The notes below the pieces were generated by a model that saw only the letters and a list, made by a program, of their open reading frames with translations, made no database searches and was not told the DNA's origin. From positions 16,092 to 80,091 of the forward strand of contig NZ_VZCB01000018.1 of NCBI RefSeq assembly GCF_009494395.1: a stretch of 64,000 nt of DNA. Direction: 5' to 3'. Position 1 is the first letter of the stretch; each line of letters opens with the position of its first letter. The stretch comes from Segatella copri. Lineage in GTDB: Bacteria; Bacteroidota; Bacteroidia; Bacteroidales; Bacteroidaceae. The translations under genes were made by a program, and so were the position numbers. Positions 62,890 through 64,000 of the stretch are shown here, piece by piece.

Positions 62890-62897
62890 TAACTTTG
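62890..62897 (+). promoter_or_regulatory. -7 promoter element of the DUF3791 pair
   Basis: TAACTTTG lies 23 bases ahead of the ATG at 62920. Confidence 0.55.
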
Positions 62898-62919
62898 CCC
62901 CACATTAATAAAGAAAATT

Positions 62920-63141
62920 ATGCAAATGCAAGAATATCAATTGGATTTCGTAACCTATTGCGTTGGCAACTTAGCCGACCGATTGAACATGAGTGCCAAT
63001 AAGGTATATAAGATGTTACGGTCAACAGATATCTTAAATGGCTATATGATACCCTGCTATGATGTGCTCCATACTTTCGGCAAGGAATACATCATGGACG
63101 ATTTGATTAACTTGTTAAAGAAACGAGGAGCATTGAAATAA
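62920..63141 (+). CDS. DUF3791 family protein (first of pair)
   Basis: The 73-residue helical protein has the family pattern FVTYCVGNLADRLNMSANKV followed by YDVLHTFGKEYIMDDL. DUF3791 genes normally flank a DUF3990 gene, whose product has an ADP-ribosyltransferase-like fold. Here the second DUF3791 gene follows after 31 bases and DUF3990 is absent. A small cytoplasmic antitoxin-like role is inferred from that usual context. Confidence 0.75.
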   Translation: MQMQEYQLDFVTYCVGNLADRLNMSANKVYKMLRSTDILNGYMIPCYDVLHTFGKEYIMDDLINLLKKRGALK

Positions 63142-63172
63142 GTCAGATGAAATAATATAAGGAGGGACTTTC

Positions 63173-63388
63173 ATGGAAGCAAACAAGACAATACTTCAAA
63201 TGAAATATGCTCGCATAGTACCTATCTTTGCAGAGCAAACAGGCATTACGTTGGAAGATGCTCTAGATTTCTTTTATACTTCTTCTATTTATCAGATGAT
63301 GAATGAAGGCATTGCTGATATGCATTGCAGAAGCGATGGATATTTGGCGAATTTAGTAAAAGAAGAGTGGAAAAATAAAATTGCATAG
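63173..63388 (+). CDS. DUF3791 family protein (second of pair)
   Basis: The 71-residue protein begins MEANKTILQMKYARIVPIFA and contains the family's LEDALDFFYTSSIYQMMNEG and a C-terminal YLANLVKEEWKNK. A Shine-Dalgarno AAGGAGGG lies 9 bases before the ATG. It is the type usually found downstream of DUF3990 and appears intact. Confidence 0.75.
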   Translation: MEANKTILQMKYARIVPIFAEQTGITLEDALDFFYTSSIYQMMNEGIADMHCRSDGYLANLVKEEWKNKIA

Positions 63389-63454
63389 ATTCCTAATTCA
63401 CACTACAGCGTATTCTGCCGAAAGATATGAGAGAAATATCGGTAAGAATAAAGA

Positions 63455-63540
63455 GTTGCCACTAGACTCAGCAAAGCTGCTGACTGCAGTCAGCAGACCT
63501 GCCGACTAGGCTCGGCAGACCTGCTGAGCCTAGTGACAAC
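63455..63540. other. Three-way-junction structure
   Basis: An outer stem (GTTGC-CACTAG-A-CTCAGCA, 63455-63473, with 63522-63540, few mismatches) encloses two perfect or near-perfect hairpins: CTGCTGACTGCAGTCAGCAG (63477-63496) and CTGCCGA-TCGGCAG (63499-63518). It could be an RNA element, a recombination site or a terminator. It is the most ordered part of the 612-base non-coding stretch 63389-64000. Confidence 0.55.
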
Positions 63541-63610
63541 TGCTGAGAAGGTATCTTCTGGAACCCAAGGAGTAATGTCTTTCAACTCACGAAGACGCTT
63601 GCATCAACCT

Positions 63611-63674
63611 ATAGAGTCGACTCCTTTATTCCATCGAGCCGACTCCGTCATCCAGTAGAACCGACTCATTCTGC
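63611..63674. repeat. Three 22-23-nt direct repeats
   Basis: AGTCGACTC, AGCCGACTC and AACCGACTC start at 63614, 63637 and 63659 with partly conserved flanks. The period resembles the 22-nt repeats inside the VirE element, although the sequence differs. Confidence 0.5.
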
Positions 63675-63789
63675 TAAATCAACCCTATCTACAACCTTCT
63701 CCAGGCAGTTAATCGCTTTGATACTGCTTATCAGAAATCGTGGTCACAATAGCACTCAGCTTCTGCATTTTCTCCACATTTATTTCCTG

Positions 63790-64000
63790 CACATAAAAGT
63801 TTTTTGTGAGAAAAGTATCAAAGTATCATTATTTAGAGAAAATAACGTTCTAAACATCTGATACATTGCGACATACAAAAATGAGACTTTCGAAATATTT
63901 TACAGAAAAGTATCATCGAAGTATCATAAAATTGCAAGAAGTATCGTAAGCGGCTCCGCGTTTATACCATTGTAGTCTTCTCTTTTGTTCGTACCTTTGC
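63790..64000 (+). mobile_element. Left end of a second VirE-type element (cut by the window edge)
   Basis: A terminal repeat like 21011-21054 holds AAGTATCAA (63813) and AAGTATCAT (63821) 8 bases apart. ATGAGACTT follows at 63881, and iterons lie at 63908, 63919 and 63939 (the last AAGTATCGT). These spacings are the same as in the first element. The genes would lie beyond 64000. Confidence 0.6.

Noticed and set aside
1..64000. tRNA or rRNA genes
   Set aside because: No cloverleaf-like segment with a conserved T-loop and no rRNA motif was recognised by eye; a tRNAscan run would settle it.

Overview
The window looks like a chromosomal segment of a Bacteroidales bacterium, most likely Prevotella/Segatella (S. 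copri-like). Four things point there: a RagA/SusC-RagB/SusD nutrient-uptake locus, the Bacteroidota -7 promoter element TAnnTTTG 10-110 bases ahead of many genes, weak or absent Shine-Dalgarno sequences for most genes, and families largely confined to Bacteroidales (BT4734/VirE primase-like proteins, DUF6261, DUF3810, DUF3791, AAA/PD-(D/E)XK proteins of the DUF1703 type). No tRNA or rRNA gene was recognised. The assignment is inference from gene content; no 16S or other marker comparison was possible.

Layout. 1-5 kb: a partial reverse gene, a free-standing ftsZ, an AAA-ATPase/nuclease gene and a small secreted protein. 4-20.4 kb: one long reverse-strand gene array: lipoprotein, three-TM protein, tubulin-like GTPase, a giant Hsp70/actin-like ATPase, a second long protein that may be a diverged relative, two TerD proteins, a membrane-anchored Cpl-7 protein, a small acidic protein, a Ca2+ P-type ATPase, a 54-aa protein, PgpA and an ADP-ribosylglycohydrolase. 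TerD proteins are calcium-binding stress proteins, so coupling with a calcium pump and two kinds of cytoskeleton/chaperone-like NTPase suggests a stress or conflict-response system at the envelope. 21.0-24.05 kb: a compact element with about 44-bp terminal inverted repeats, phased 9-bp iterons, a DUF6078-like gene and a VirE/primase-like gene. The left end of a second copy of this element starts at about 63.79 kb.

24-29 kb holds nhaD, a secreted protein, an ATPase, a decayed hipBA pair and a stop-interrupted surface-protein gene. 29.4-37.1 kb is a four-gene SusC/SusD/lipoprotein/C10 cysteine protease operon, probably for protein or peptide use. 37.4-49.9 kb is a patchwork of remnants, repeats, a superfamily 1 helicase, a second AAA/nuclease paralogue, two nitroreductases, an AAA_14/DUF4143 ATPase and a membrane MutS-like ATPase. 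49.9-58 kb returns to housekeeping-like genes (greA, PepSY membrane protein, MetE-like enzyme, Lrp regulator, M15 peptidase, DUF3810, ECF sigma operon).

58.3-61.6 kb is a second candidate system: a sigma-factor-like protein fused to a macrodomain-like (A1S_2505-type) domain, an unknown 387-aa protein and a second ADP-ribosylglycohydrolase, nearly overlapping. It is followed by a membrane GIY-YIG protein and a DUF3791 pair that has lost its usual DUF3990 partner. The two strongest candidates for an undescribed system are the TerD-tubulin-actin operon and the terminal-repeat/iteron VirE element. The sigma-macrodomain-glycohydrolase operon is third.
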